Shown here piece after piece: positions 9,154 to 18,367 of a stretch of 64,000 bases of DNA (within the stretch, counting starts at the first letter, position 1; every line of letters begins with the position of its first letter). The notes below the pieces were generated by a model. It saw nothing but the letters and a program-made list of their open reading frames with translations. It was not told the origin of the DNA and ran no database searches. Source of the stretch: Caldilineaceae bacterium (GTDB lineage: Bacteria > Chloroflexota > Anaerolineae > Caldilineales > Caldilineaceae); contig JAPKMW010000036.1 of NCBI GenBank assembly GCA_026645575.1, forward strand, positions 1-64,000. The letters run 5' to 3'. Position numbers and translations under genes: made by a program.

Positions 9154-10497
9154 TTATTTTGGCGACCAGGTTGCAAAAAGACCTTCCGCCACCCGTTGCG
9201 CCGGGGCGTCACCTTGGACGGGTTGCACCCAGACCCCGCGTTCGCCTTCTTCACTCTGGCCCGCGTAGACGACCGCGTTGCTATCGGGCGACCAAAAGCG
9301 CAGACTTTGCATGTATTGATCGGCAAAGGGCAAATAATTGCGGAGTAAAACTGGGCTGGGCGCAAAGCGGGCAAACTGGCGTGTCTCTTCTCTATCCCAA
9401 ATATTGACTCGCAACCAGACCCGTTCACCAGCGACTTCTGCGGTCAGGAAGAAGAGTGCTTGACCGTCGGGGCTCCAGGTAAAGGCCAACACTGGGCCGT
9501 CACTCAATTGGGCAAATTCTTCAGCAGCCAGATCATACAAAAAGAGCGGACCAAAGGCGCTAAAGCCCACTTGATCGCTGGTTTCGACATAGGCCAGATG
9601 CGTCCCCGTGCGATTCAGGCTAAAACTCACGCTGTCATTGCGGCTGAGGTTGGTCACCAGTGTGCGCGTTTCACCGGCGACATCGGTCAAGAGCAGTTGC
9701 GGCACATTGTCAACCGCCGTTGCATAGAGCAGTCGGTCGCCGGTGGCGCTCCACTGCGGCGCGGCAAAGTTGGCCGAGGCGTTGCTCACGGGTTGAACTG
9801 CGCCATCAGCCACCGTCAGCAGGCCGATTTGTTCGCCGGCAATATGGGTGATCATCTGCGCACTGTCGGGCGACCAGGAAAAATAGAAGGGTTGGCCGGT
9901 GCCAAGCAAAGCCGGCTCGGCGCTATTGTTGGCGACATCCAGCAACTGAAGCGCAATTGTCTGGTTGCCCGCGTTGATCCAGTTGCTCAGATAAGCCAGC
10001 TTGCTGTCATCAGGACTCCAGGAGAGATAGAAGGGCGCAAAGATCGTCTCCGCTTCGCGGCGCGCACTGCCATCGGCGCGACTGGTGATGAGAGCGCTGC
10101 GGTAGCCGGTGGTCGTCTCATCAACGCGCGTCCAACCAATCCGCTCACCGGTGGTTGACCAGGTGGCCTGACTATAGGTGCGACTGCGGCTGGCGTCGGT
10201 GGTGAGCGCCAAGCGGTCGCTGCCATCAGGGTTGATGGTGAAGAGGTTGCCATCGGAACCCTGCACCAGCAGACGATTGCTGCCGGTGTGCGCTGGATCG
10301 ATCGTGTTGGCGGCGGTAGCCGTTGGCGCCACTGGGGTAACGAGAAAACGCGCCAGATCAGCATTGGTGCAGCCGACCAGTAGAAAAAGCGCCATCAAGA
10401 GGGACAAAAGTTGTTGGCTGGTGAACTTTGGACTAGGATGGTGTCGGCGCAATCGTGCCAGCTTTAGCAACGGGGATTCGGAAGTGGGTCGCCACAT
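9154..10497 (-). CDS. TolB-like PD40/WD40 beta-propeller lipoprotein
   Basis: 447 aa. ATG 10497 is chosen because AAGGAG lies eight to nine bases upstream; a longer frame begins at 10518. The N-terminus is basic, then a hydrophobic run ends in the lipobox LVGC, implying a lipid-anchored exported protein. The body has repeated PD40-type blades with the signature F-S-W-S-P-D (YLSWSPDDSKL, YFSWSPDSAQM, AFTWSPDGQAL, FWSPDSNAV), about six in number. Such propellers bind partners or ligands. There is no enzyme motif. The nearest genes are menE downstream and a divergent membrane protein, so no functional context emerges. Confidence 0.8.
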   Translation of the reverse strand: MWRPTSESPLLKLARLRRHHPSPKFTSQQLLSLLMALFLLVGCTNADLARFLVTPVAPTATAANTIDPAHTGSNRLLVQGSDGNLFTINPDGSDRLALTTDASRSRTYSQATWSTTGERIGWTRVDETTTGYRSALITSRADGSARREAETIFAPFYLSWSPDDSKLAYLSNWINAGNQTIALQLLDVANNSAEPALLGTGQPFYFSWSPDSAQMITHIAGEQIGLLTVADGAVQPVSNASANFAAPQWSATGDRLLYATAVDNVPQLLLTDVAGETRTLVTNLSRNDSVSFSLNRTGTHLAYVETSDQVGFSAFGPLFLYDLAAEEFAQLSDGPVLAFTWSPDGQALFFLTAEVAGERVWLRVNIWDREETRQFARFAPSPVLLRNYLPFADQYMQSLRFWSPDSNAVVYAGQSEEGERGVWVQPVQGDAPAQRVAEGLFATWSPK

Positions 10498-10575
10498 CGT
10501 CTTAACTCCTTTGGGCAAGATACAGTGTGGTCAACAGGGTAGCATAGCAGGACGGCTTTTTCTGTAAGATCAAGG

Positions 10576-11157
10576 ATGAATTGGGGGCAACAGGTTCTTG
10601 TGAATGAGTTGAGTTGGGTTCAACCGGCGACAGTAGCCGTCGCATTGGGCGGGGCGCTACTCTGTTTGCGCTATGGGTTTCGACTCCGCCATAGCGCATC
10701 AGGGCAGCGACAGCCATTGCAAGCCTTTTACGGCGGACAAGCCTTGTTCCTGTTGCTGCTCGGCGTCAACCGCGAATGGGGGTTGCTCAACGCATTGACC
10801 TCCTATAGCCGGCTCACCGCCATGCGCGCCGGGTGGTACAACACCAGGCGGCTGGCCCAGTTTAACCTCATTCTGGGGCTTGGCGTGGCGGCGCTGCTGG
10901 TTTTGCTCTTAACAGCCTGGTATTTTCGCCCCATTTTGCGACAACACTGGCTGCCATTGCTCACCGCGATTGGGCTGCTGACCTACGTCGCCATCCGCAC
11001 CGTCTCGTTACATGCTGTCGATGCGATCATTCTCGACCGTGTGTTGGGTATTCCCTGGGATTGGCTGATTGAGCTGAGCGGTATTGTGCTGTTGGTTGGG
11101 ACGCTCACTCTGGCTTTCTACCGGCAGCAACGCGCGGTAAAACACTACAGCGGATGA
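10576..11157 (+). CDS. Integral membrane protein of unknown function
   Basis: 193 aa with about four hydrophobic helices (residues 15-33, 43-60, 92-113 and 121-140, with another near 158-178). The loop between helices 2 and 3 carries NREWGLLNALTSYSRLTAMRAGWYNTRR, conserved-looking and rich in Arg, reminiscent of small membrane proteins annotated only as hypothetical. The last residues (HYSG) and the stop codon lie inside the left arm of a 31-bp inverted repeat, so the C-terminus may have been rewritten by that element. It diverges from the beta-propeller lipoprotein gene. No function is proposed. Confidence 0.7.
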   Translation: MNWGQQVLVNELSWVQPATVAVALGGALLCLRYGFRLRHSASGQRQPLQAFYGGQALFLLLLGVNREWGLLNALTSYSRLTAMRAGWYNTRRLAQFNLILGLGVAALLVLLLTAWYFRPILRQHWLPLLTAIGLLTYVAIRTVSLHAVDAIILDRVLGIPWDWLIELSGIVLLVGTLTLAFYRQQRAVKHYSG

Positions 11158-11292
11158 GGGCGGGAACGGATAATATGGCGACCGAACGCAAGCACAAAAT
11201 GAGGAACGATTTCGTCTAGAAGAAGCCGTCATCAGATGCGCATACGTCTCTTATGGCGCGCTATCCGTTCCCGCCCTCATCCGCTGTAGTGT
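11142..11292. repeat. 31-bp perfect inverted repeat with 89-bp spacer (family 4)
   Basis: Left arm 11142-11172 (starts ACACTACAGCGGATGAGGGC) and right arm 11262-11292 are exact reverse complements. The element fills the gap between two convergent genes. The left arm supplies the stop codon of the upstream gene, and the right arm ends one base before the stop of the downstream gene. Degenerate units of the same motif occur at 12515-12557. It may act as a bidirectional terminator or be a miniature mobile element. Confidence 0.85.
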
Positions 11293-11293
11293 C

Positions 11294-12484
11294 TCACACA
11301 TAGCGCGCCACAAAGTTCTCCCCCGGCAGATCATACGCCCACTGCCCCTGTTCGACCAACAACGCGCCCATCCGCCCAATCTCATTGGACGATTTGGCGG
11401 CTGAACCACAGCCGCCGGCCGCGATGAAAATTCTATCGTCGATCTGATCAACATATGGTCGCTCATGGGCTGTGTAGGTAACAACACACGGCTTAGTCTG
11501 CAACGTCATCGCCGTCAGATCGGGGATCATGGCAAAGAGCGCCTCCCGCAACGCTTCCGCTTCTACGGGATTGCCGTCGCTGTGAAACCAATCGCGGGTT
11601 TCGGCGGCGCTCTGCAAGTAACGAGGGGTGCGCAGCGTTCCGCCAATCTTCAGATAGGTTTTGCCGTCGGGATAGACAAGCGGCGGCAGCGCATAGATCG
11701 AGGCCAAAACGGGATGCCGATCCAGCCGGTAGATGGTGCTAGGCACAGCGCGCAACCGGGCCGCTTCTGCCAGCGACAATTCCGCCAGCAGGATCGTCAC
11801 CGCTTTGCGCCGCAGGTCAAGCGGTCGCCTCAGGAGCCAGCCACTATAAGCGCCGGCGGCGATCAGCACCTTCTGCGCGTGTATGGTTTGCCCGGTTTCT
11901 GTGGTGATGGCAACACCGGCGGCGGTTGTTTTGAAAGCGGTAACGGTTTCGGAGATAATAACAGCATCTTGCCGCCGGGCAATGGTCAACTGGGCCTGCA
12001 CCAACTGGCGCGGGTTGACATAGCCAGCCCCGCCCCGCTCCCAAAGCGCCAGGGAACCAGCCGGAAAACGCAAAAAGGGAAAAATCTCATTTAGCCCCTC
12101 ACCTTCCCGTTCAACCGTAAACGCGGCGTCCAGATCGCGGCCCACCTGTTCCGCTTGCCAGAAAGTATCACCGGGCGCCGACGGCTCCGGGCTGACACGT
12201 AAACAAGTGGCATTGTAGTGAAACTTGACGCCGCTCCCCGCTTCAATCTCCCGGTACGCTTCTATCGACCGTTTGCCCAATACCCCCCAGATCGGGTCCG
12301 GATCGATAATGCGCGTAATCCGTCCCTGGTCATAATGGCTGGCAAAGACCCCTTGATGACTCTGCCAATGCGCCGGCTCCCCCGGCCCAATCCCCGCCAC
12401 CCGCAACCCCGCCGCACTCAAGTAGCGCGTCGCCGCCGCACCAATCATCCCATTGCCAATCACCGCCACATCCAATGGTGTCAT
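11294..12484 (-). CDS. FAD-dependent amine/amino-acid oxidase (DAO family, sarcosine-oxidase-like)
   Basis: 396 aa from ATG 12484, preceded by AAGGAGACATAAGA. A longer frame to 12544 only translates repeat DNA and is not used. The N-terminal Rossmann motif is VAVIGNGMIGAAAT. The middle part carries VLIAAGAYSGWLLR, and the end is HERPYVDQIDDRIFIAAGGCGSAAKSS, the FAD-closing motif of the DAO/glycine-sarcosine oxidase group. It probably oxidises an N-methyl or primary amino acid with O2. The substrate cannot be told. The flippase-like gene lies 40 bases upstream on the same strand and may be co-transcribed. Confidence 0.83.
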   Translation of the reverse strand: MTPLDVAVIGNGMIGAAATRYLSAAGLRVAGIGPGEPAHWQSHQGVFASHYDQGRITRIIDPDPIWGVLGKRSIEAYREIEAGSGVKFHYNATCLRVSPEPSAPGDTFWQAEQVGRDLDAAFTVEREGEGLNEIFPFLRFPAGSLALWERGGAGYVNPRQLVQAQLTIARRQDAVIISETVTAFKTTAAGVAITTETGQTIHAQKVLIAAGAYSGWLLRRPLDLRRKAVTILLAELSLAEAARLRAVPSTIYRLDRHPVLASIYALPPLVYPDGKTYLKIGGTLRTPRYLQSAAETRDWFHSDGNPVEAEALREALFAMIPDLTAMTLQTKPCVVTYTAHERPYVDQIDDRIFIAAGGCGSAAKSSNEIGRMGALLVEQGQWAYDLPGENFVARYV

Positions 12485-12514
12485 TCTTATGTCTCCTTTG
12501 CACGAGCCACATCT

Positions 12515-12557
12515 GTTCCCGCCTTCATCCGTTCCCGCCTTCATCCGTTGTAGTGTT
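12515..12557. repeat. Degenerate family-4 repeat units
   Basis: Two tandem GTTCCCGCCTTCATCC units (12515-12530, 12531-12546) followed by GTTGTAGTGTT match the right arm of the 11142-11292 element. On the minus strand they encode the last residues (NTTTDEGGNG) and stop of the flippase-like gene. Confidence 0.75.
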
Positions 12558-13592
12558 CTGCCCGCCCACCATCATCTGTCCAATGCCGGCGGCAAAGGTC
12601 ACGATCCCGCTAAAGAGCAGAAAGCTCCAATAGCTGATCGCCCGGTTGAGCAGCACCGCCGCCGACAGGTTAAAGGCCGGCAGCGGCAAGAGCGCCAACA
12701 GCGCCATATTCACCGCTTCGATCTGCCCAATCCCGCCAGGGGTGAGGGGGATGGCGGCAAAAATATCGACCGTCAACGCCACAAAGGTGATGCTTGCCAG
12801 CGGTGCATCGACCCCCATCGCCTTCAACACTGTCCACATCAACAGCGCATCACAGAACCAAATATAGAGGCTTTGCCCGAACACCTGCACCGCCACCAAT
12901 GGCGAACGCCCGACCGTCTGCAAGCTTTGCACTAACTGTCCCGCCAGCGCGATCCCTTTTTGCCACAACGGGTGCTGCGGCCGCTGCCGGAGCCAGTACA
13001 GCAACGGCGGCGCCAGCAGCAACGCCACGGCCGCCCCACCCAGCAACAAGAGGGTAAGGCCATAGGCGGCCACCACCCAGCCGGGCATGGTGGTGCGCAA
13101 GAGGGCAAAACCAAAACCAGCCCCCAGCACCACCAGCGCCACCAGATCAAGCGCCCGCTCCAAGACAATCGAACCGATGCTATCGGCTACCGGTACTACT
13201 GGCTGATCTGTAGGTCGCTCCGCACTGGGGATGCCGAGGATGGCGATGCGCAGCAGGTCGCCGGCGCGCGCCGGGAGCAAGGCGCTGACAAACCAGCCAC
13301 TGAGGAGCAAAGTCATGACATAGCGCCAGGGGAGGCGGTGGCCCAGCGCCCGTAACAATTGCTGCCAACGCACCCCACGCACGACAAAACCGCTGTAGTG
13401 GATTGCAACGCCAAGGGTAATCCAGCGGAGATCGACGGTTAGTAACGCGGAAAGCGCAGCCTGTCCACCGCCCAAGGTAATGAGAAAGACAACGGTCAGC
13501 ACACCCAGCCCGACGAGCAGCGCTAGACGACGCAGGCCCAGCCGTAGGGTAGGGAGTTGAAAGGTTGTGGGTGAGTGTGGTTGTTGGTTCAC
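12525..13592 (-). CDS. Lysylphosphatidylglycerol-synthase transmembrane-domain (flippase-like) protein
   Basis: 355 aa from GTG 13592 (weak ribosome site). About eight TM helices. The family signature includes WQQLLRAL in the first loop, LERALDLVALV mid-protein and FAAIPLTPGGIGQIEAV near the C-terminus. These proteins (UPF0104/MprF membrane part, no synthase domain) are thought to move or modify lipid-linked substrates. The final ten residues (NTTTDEGGNG) and stop are encoded by repeat DNA, so the original C-terminus was probably shorter or different. The next gene on the strand is the FAD oxidase. Confidence 0.82.
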   Translation of the reverse strand: MNQQPHSPTTFQLPTLRLGLRRLALLVGLGVLTVVFLITLGGGQAALSALLTVDLRWITLGVAIHYSGFVVRGVRWQQLLRALGHRLPWRYVMTLLLSGWFVSALLPARAGDLLRIAILGIPSAERPTDQPVVPVADSIGSIVLERALDLVALVVLGAGFGFALLRTTMPGWVVAAYGLTLLLLGGAAVALLLAPPLLYWLRQRPQHPLWQKGIALAGQLVQSLQTVGRSPLVAVQVFGQSLYIWFCDALLMWTVLKAMGVDAPLASITFVALTVDIFAAIPLTPGGIGQIEAVNMALLALLPLPAFNLSAAVLLNRAISYWSFLLFSGIVTFAAGIGQMMVGGQNTTTDEGGNG

Positions 13593-13611
13593 AAGCTTCG
13601 TTGCTAATAAG

Positions 13612-13698
13612 AACTACCCTTCCGCTCCTAGCCGGTCCGTGACCGGCAGACACACGTCGGTCACAGACCGTCTAGGCGCGGAAGGGGAGCAGGTTACG
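13612..13698. repeat. Palindromic element, family 5 (copy 1)
   Basis: CCTTCCGCTCCTAGCC near 13618-13633 is mirrored by GTCTAGGCGCGGAAGG near 13670-13685, with internal GACCGG/CGGTC stems. A cleaner copy lies at 24676-24733. The right arm encodes the end (PFRA and stop) of the GNAT gene. Confidence 0.65.
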
Positions 13699-14331
13699 AT
13701 AACTAACCATCGGACGGCCATACAGCGTAAAACGGTGCTGCTCGACAAAGCCATGCCGCGCATAAAAGCGTTGCGCCCCCCCATTGTCCGCCGCCACGGT
13801 GACATCCAGCGCCCCGATCTTGCGCGCTTGACATTCGGCCACTAATCGATCCAGCAGTTGGGCGCCGATCCCTTGACTGCGCCACGCTGGTTCCACCATG
13901 ATCGACAATAGTTCGGCGGTCGATAGGGGCGTGTTGCCATCTGCGTCCTGCCCAGCATGGGTGCGCGGCAACAAGGGGTAGAACACCGTTTGGATACAGT
14001 GTAGAAGCAACCCCGGTCGCTGGGCAAATCGGCGCAACAACGGTGGCAAAAAGGCCGGCAAGTGGCGTGTCCCTAACTGAAGAAAGAGTTGACCGGTGCT
14101 GGTGGTGGCACTGATGAAACCCAACACGATTTTGGATTGCGGGGAAGCAGTCATGTTCGCAGCGTCAGCGATGGCCGTGAAACCAAAGCCGGTTGGTGAT
14201 TGGGGGAGGGCGCGGTAGAAGGTGGTCAATACCTCTGGTCCCAGGCTGGTGAGAAAGGTGTTGGGCTGGCCGGCAATGTGGAGGCGAGCGGCGTCAGTAG
14301 CGTGGGTTGGGTCAAGCGTAATGATTTGCAT
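13672..14331 (-). CDS. GNAT-family N-acetyltransferase
   Basis: 219 aa. The acetyl-CoA loop is in VEPAWRSQGIGAQLLDRL (motif A, Q/R-x-x-G-x-G/A), followed by the GNAT beta5 to alpha4 part ALDVTVAADNGGAQRFYARHGF. An N-terminal LHIAGQPNTFLTSLG resembles GNAT enzymes found near polysaccharide gene sets. Upstream of ATG 14331 only a weak ribosome site is seen. The last residues and TAG stop are inside a palindromic element. Substrate unknown; the neighbours give no pathway. Confidence 0.82.
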   Translation of the reverse strand: MQIITLDPTHATDAARLHIAGQPNTFLTSLGPEVLTTFYRALPQSPTGFGFTAIADAANMTASPQSKIVLGFISATTSTGQLFLQLGTRHLPAFLPPLLRRFAQRPGLLLHCIQTVFYPLLPRTHAGQDADGNTPLSTAELLSIMVEPAWRSQGIGAQLLDRLVAECQARKIGALDVTVAADNGGAQRFYARHGFVEQHRFTLYGRPMVSYRNLLPFRA

Positions 14332-14409
14332 TAGGTCATTGGGTGATTCGGTGATTGTTCTTAGTAACGGGCATTAGCCATTACTAATTTTCGATTTTCA
14401 ATTAATAAT

Positions 14410-15285
14410 TTAATAGGGCCACTGTGCAAAGCGGCGCACCCCCAACCCATGCCGGCGAATAAAACCTTCAAAGGTTTCGGCGGTCTCTTTGGTGCAGGGC
14501 AGATAGGTGGTCAGATAGAGCGGACCCTGGTCGGTGAGGGTGGTGCTGATATGGGCGATAAAACTAAGCTGGCCCAGGTCGGGATGGTGATAGGTATAGG
14601 TTGTCCAGGTCGGGGTCTCTTCGGGATCGTCGTTTTGTGTGGTGAACCACCGCTCGCGAAAGCTGGGCAGGGCCGATAGTTCAGCCAAAATCGCATGAAA
14701 GCGTGCGGTGTGACGATAGCGCAAGGTCGTTGTCCGAAAATAGCGCAGGCTATCTTCGGCGCGCAAGCCCCACTGTTCGCCCATTAACTGACGGAAAGGG
14801 GATTCCGCGGCAAAGACGACGCGCAACAAGTTAAAGCCGCTGGCCAGGCTGGGAGCAGCCTGGATCATACTTTCCGGGATGTTCAGCACCGCCAGCGCCA
14901 GGGTGTTACTCGCCAGGACGTTGGTGTAGTGGTCGCAAATAAAGGCCGGCAAGCGGATTTCGCCGATCAATTTGAGTAACAGTTGTAGCGCCGGGGCTGC
15001 CGGCTGCTGCATAAGGTATTGCGGGTCGGCGCCCACTTCAGCGGCAACCGCAAAGAATTCCACCTGTTCCGCCGCCGTCAGCTTGAGGGCACGCGCCAGT
15101 TGGGTCATTGTCTGCGCATCCAGATTCATCTTGCGCCCCTGCTCGATCTGGCTGATCGCCTTTTCGGGAAGATTCGCCTCCTTGGCCAGTTTGGCCTGTG
15201 TCCAGACGCCCATGCCGCGCGCAGAAAATTCCAGATGCTCCTCGCGTAGCGCAGCGATGAGCTTGCCAAATTCCTTCCGATCCAT
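14410..15285 (-). CDS. XRE-family regulator with MmyB-like ligand-binding domain
   Basis: 291 aa from ATG 15285, with GAGG five to six bases before it; an upstream in-frame extension to 15363 lacks a good site. An N-terminal Cro/C1 helix-turn-helix (about residues 8-70: TQAKLAKEANLPEKAISQIEQG) is followed by an approximately 190-residue domain with LPAFICDHYTNVLASNTLA, matching the MmyB-like PAS-type ligand domain, whose ligand is often a fatty acid. It is divergent from the DUF2339 gene across 282 bases, so it may control that gene and itself. Confidence 0.85.
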   Translation of the reverse strand: MDRKEFGKLIAALREEHLEFSARGMGVWTQAKLAKEANLPEKAISQIEQGRKMNLDAQTMTQLARALKLTAAEQVEFFAVAAEVGADPQYLMQQPAAPALQLLLKLIGEIRLPAFICDHYTNVLASNTLALAVLNIPESMIQAAPSLASGFNLLRVVFAAESPFRQLMGEQWGLRAEDSLRYFRTTTLRYRHTARFHAILAELSALPSFRERWFTTQNDDPEETPTWTTYTYHHPDLGQLSFIAHISTTLTDQGPLYLTTYLPCTKETAETFEGFIRRHGLGVRRFAQWPY

Positions 15286-15500
15286 AGTTACCTCAAAGTC
15301 AACGGTCAATCGGCAGTAGCGGGAGCGACAAAACAATCTTCCGGGAAGAGGGTCGTCGTCCACTACATTTCGATTGAGCCAAAGTCAATCCATAAGTCGA
15401 GCAGGCAACTGCCCGATTTTTGGCAGTAAACCTGTTACGCTTCTGATTGTACATCCCCGAAAACTAACCAGCAAACTCGTTAATATCGGTGAAAATTCGG

Positions 15501-15530
15501 TTGAATTGCGTAAGCGCGATCTGCTACACT
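15501..15530 (+). promoter_or_regulatory. Sigma70-type promoter for the DUF2339 gene
   Basis: TTGAAT (15501-15506) and TACACT (15525-15530) are separated by 18 bases, about 38 bases before the ATG at 15568. Prediction by eye only. Confidence 0.45.
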
Positions 15531-15567
15531 CAGTAGCGAACCAACTTACCAATTTGGAGAGTTTCTT

Positions 15568-18243
15568 ATGGTCGAATTTTTTGCTAGTATAAGCTGCTTT
15601 TTCAATCTGATTCTTATCGGCAGCGTCGGGCTGATCTTCCGGTGGATGCGCCGGCGTGTCAAAGAGATGGGGTCACGGTTAACCGCCGTGGAAACCGAAT
15701 TGGCGCACCTCCGCCCGCCAATACCGCTCGCTAACAACCCGCTGGTACAGCCAACCGCCGCCGTGATGACGGAGGAGCCAACGGCGACAACGCTCACACC
15801 GCCAACCATCAGTGATAACGCCAGTACAACTGAACTGCCCATCGTGACCGCGCTGCCCGCCGTGGACGAAGACGATGCTGTCAGCGATGATGCGGCGGCA
15901 GAAGAAGTTCCCGTTAGCCAAACAGCGCCGGCGCCCTGGACGCAAAACCCATTGGTTGCCTGGTTTGTGCGCATCCATTTGATGGTGCAAATTGGGATGA
16001 TCGTTCTCTTCTTTGGCGTCGGCTTTTTGGTCAAATATGCCGTTGATCAGGGCTGGTTCCCACTGGAATTGCGCTTGCTAGGGGCAGCGTTATTAGGGGT
16101 TGTCTTGGCGGCGATTGGCTGGCGGGTGCGCACCAGTCAACGCACCTATGGGCTGGCGCTGATCGGTGGCGGCATTGGCATTGTCTACCTCACTACCTTT
16201 GGCGCCTACTTCTTCTACGGCTTGTTGCCGGCGTTGGTGGCCTTTACCATCTTTGTAACACTCGCCATTCTCTATGCGCTGATGGCGATCGGGAATGATG
16301 CGCCGATTCTGGCCTTTCTGGCGACGGTCGGCGCATTCTTAGCCCCCTTCTTGGCCTCCGATGGCGACGGCAGTCACCTTGTCCTCTTCAGCTACTACGC
16401 CGTCGTCAACGTTGGCGTCCTGACGATTGCGCTCTATAAGCAATGGCCGGGGTTGAATCTAGTGAGCTTTCTCTTTAGCTTACTCGCCGGTCTCACTTGG
16501 GCGGCTACGGCTTATCAACCAGCCTACTTCGCCAGCGTCGAAGGCTTTTTGTTGCTCTTCTTTGGTTTCTATCTGACCATTTCGCTCTGGAACGCCTGGC
16601 GCGCCACCCAACAGGGCGGGCTGCTCGCCCAATCCGATGTTGTGCTGCTCTTTGCCAATCCGCTGGCAACCTTGGGCCTGCAAAGCTTGCTGGTGGCGGA
16701 ACGGGGCGATTGGTTAGCGTATACCGCTTTTGCCCTGGCAACGCTTTATGCGCTGTTGGCAATTTGGGGACAGGTGCGTTTTGGCGACTTTGTGACACAA
16801 GTGTTTGTCTTCTTTGCCGGCCTCTTCCTGCTCATCGGTGTGCCATTACGCTTTGACGCCCAGGTGACGGCAGCCTTCTGGGCCATGCAAGGGTTAGGTC
16901 AGCTTTGGCTGGGGGTGCGCCAACGCCGCACCTGGCCGCAACTTTGGGGAACCTTGATTCAGCTCTTTGCCGGCGGCGCCTTCCTGGTACAATTACTGGA
17001 GAGCCTGCCGGCGGATCTCCCGCCCTTTGTCAACCATCTTTATCTGAGCGCCTTGCTCCTGAGCATTGCGGCCATTGCCGGCGCGACAATTGTCCGTAGC
17101 AATGGCAGTCACCTGCATGCTAAGATCCGCCCATTGGCCTATGCGCTATTACTGCTGGGTCTTTTCTGGTGGTATGTTGGCGGCATCGGGCAATTTGCCT
17201 TCTATGCCGAACGGACCGACCGCCTCGCCATTCTGCTGCTCTTTTTGACGCTCTCCGGGTTGATTGGCGAGGGCTATGGCAGTTGGGCGCAGTGGCGAGC
17301 GCCGCGCTACACCTTATGGAGTGTTTTACCGGCAGCGGCCTTGATGGTCTTCTATCTGTTTCTGTGGCAAACCCATCCCTTTGCCGATGGCCGGTATGTC
17401 TGGCCGGTGATTTTGGCGGCGCATCTCCTGTTGCTTTGGCGCTGGCGTGACCAGGCGCTTGCGCTCTACCATAGCGGCGGGGTCTGGATCGCCGTTTTCC
17501 TGTTGACCTGGTGGGTGGTGCAACAAGGGCAACGAGCAGAAGTGGCGCCGGCTTGGGGCGCCTGGGCGCTGCTGGGGCTTCCGCTGGTCGCTTTGGTGTT
17601 GATCGGCGTCTATCCGCAGCGGATGCCCTGGCCGGTAACGGATCAGCCAGCCAGCTACGCCATTGTGGCGGCGGCGCCCATCGCGTTCTTTTTGCTCCTG
17701 GCAACGTTATGGGTTAATTTTGGCAATAGCGGCGCCAGCACACCGCTGCCCTTTGTCCCGTTACTCAACCCGCTTGACCTGCTGTTGGCGGCGACGCTTT
17801 GGGCGCTTTGGCAATGGAGCCGACAGTTGCGCCATTGGCTGTCTGCGAATCAGTTTGCCGTGGTAGACATGGTGAGTCAGTGGGGGATCTGGCTGTTGAG
17901 CTTTGCTGTGGTGAACATGGCGTTGGCGCGTGCCATCCATCATCTGAACAACGTTCCTTTCACCTTTACAGAGCTCTATGCTTCTGCTATAGTACAGACC
18001 ACCTACGCGCTGGTCTGGGGCGTGTTGGCCTTGACGCTTATGTATATCGCTCATCACCGCCACTGGCGTCACGTTTGGCTCATTGGCGCCACGCTGCTTG
18101 GCATCACCATCATCAAACTCTTCCTCGTCGACCTGGCCCAAACTGGCAGCCTGGCGCGTATTATCTCGTTTATCGGCGTTGGTCTACTCACCATCATTGT
18201 TGCTTATTTCTGGCCTGCGCCGCCGCGTCCGGTGACAAGGTGA
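15568..18243 (+). CDS. DUF2339 polytopic membrane protein
   Basis: 891 aa. A short N-terminal TM and coiled region (residues 1-50) is followed by a low-complexity acidic/Pro/Thr linker to about residue 130. Then come some 20 or more closely packed TM helices to the end, with RLLGAALLGVVLAAIGWRVR and GGGIGIVYLTTFGAYFFYGL, the DUF2339 signature. GGAGA precedes ATG 15568. The family's role is unknown, possibly cell-envelope related. The stop TGA (18241-18243) lies inside a GTGACAAGG repeat array, so the last residues (VTR) are repeat-encoded. The XRE/MmyB-like regulator is divergent from it. Confidence 0.85.
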   Translation: MVEFFASISCFFNLILIGSVGLIFRWMRRRVKEMGSRLTAVETELAHLRPPIPLANNPLVQPTAAVMTEEPTATTLTPPTISDNASTTELPIVTALPAVDEDDAVSDDAAAEEVPVSQTAPAPWTQNPLVAWFVRIHLMVQIGMIVLFFGVGFLVKYAVDQGWFPLELRLLGAALLGVVLAAIGWRVRTSQRTYGLALIGGGIGIVYLTTFGAYFFYGLLPALVAFTIFVTLAILYALMAIGNDAPILAFLATVGAFLAPFLASDGDGSHLVLFSYYAVVNVGVLTIALYKQWPGLNLVSFLFSLLAGLTWAATAYQPAYFASVEGFLLLFFGFYLTISLWNAWRATQQGGLLAQSDVVLLFANPLATLGLQSLLVAERGDWLAYTAFALATLYALLAIWGQVRFGDFVTQVFVFFAGLFLLIGVPLRFDAQVTAAFWAMQGLGQLWLGVRQRRTWPQLWGTLIQLFAGGAFLVQLLESLPADLPPFVNHLYLSALLLSIAAIAGATIVRSNGSHLHAKIRPLAYALLLLGLFWWYVGGIGQFAFYAERTDRLAILLLFLTLSGLIGEGYGSWAQWRAPRYTLWSVLPAAALMVFYLFLWQTHPFADGRYVWPVILAAHLLLLWRWRDQALALYHSGGVWIAVFLLTWWVVQQGQRAEVAPAWGAWALLGLPLVALVLIGVYPQRMPWPVTDQPASYAIVAAAPIAFFLLLATLWVNFGNSGASTPLPFVPLLNPLDLLLAATLWALWQWSRQLRHWLSANQFAVVDMVSQWGIWLLSFAVVNMALARAIHHLNNVPFTFTELYASAIVQTTYALVWGVLALTLMYIAHHRHWRHVWLIGATLLGITIIKLFLVDLAQTGSLARIISFIGVGLLTIIVAYFWPAPPRPVTR

Positions 18244-18312
18244 CAAGGTGACAGGGTGACAGGGGGACACGAGATGCGTCAGTTTCTCCTTGTCTCGTGT
18301 CCCCTTGTCGTG
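18231..18312. repeat. GTGACAAGG array with hairpin (family 3)
   Basis: Four successive GTGACARGG units start at the DUF2339 stop region. An inverted stem GGGGACACGAGA / TCTCGTGTCCCC follows. Similar arrays lie at 21943-22025 and 27584-27686. Confidence 0.8.
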
Positions 18313-18367
18313 GCTACGAAAACAAGGAAACTTTCACACGATGGACAACCAAGAAAGGAAACTAGGC

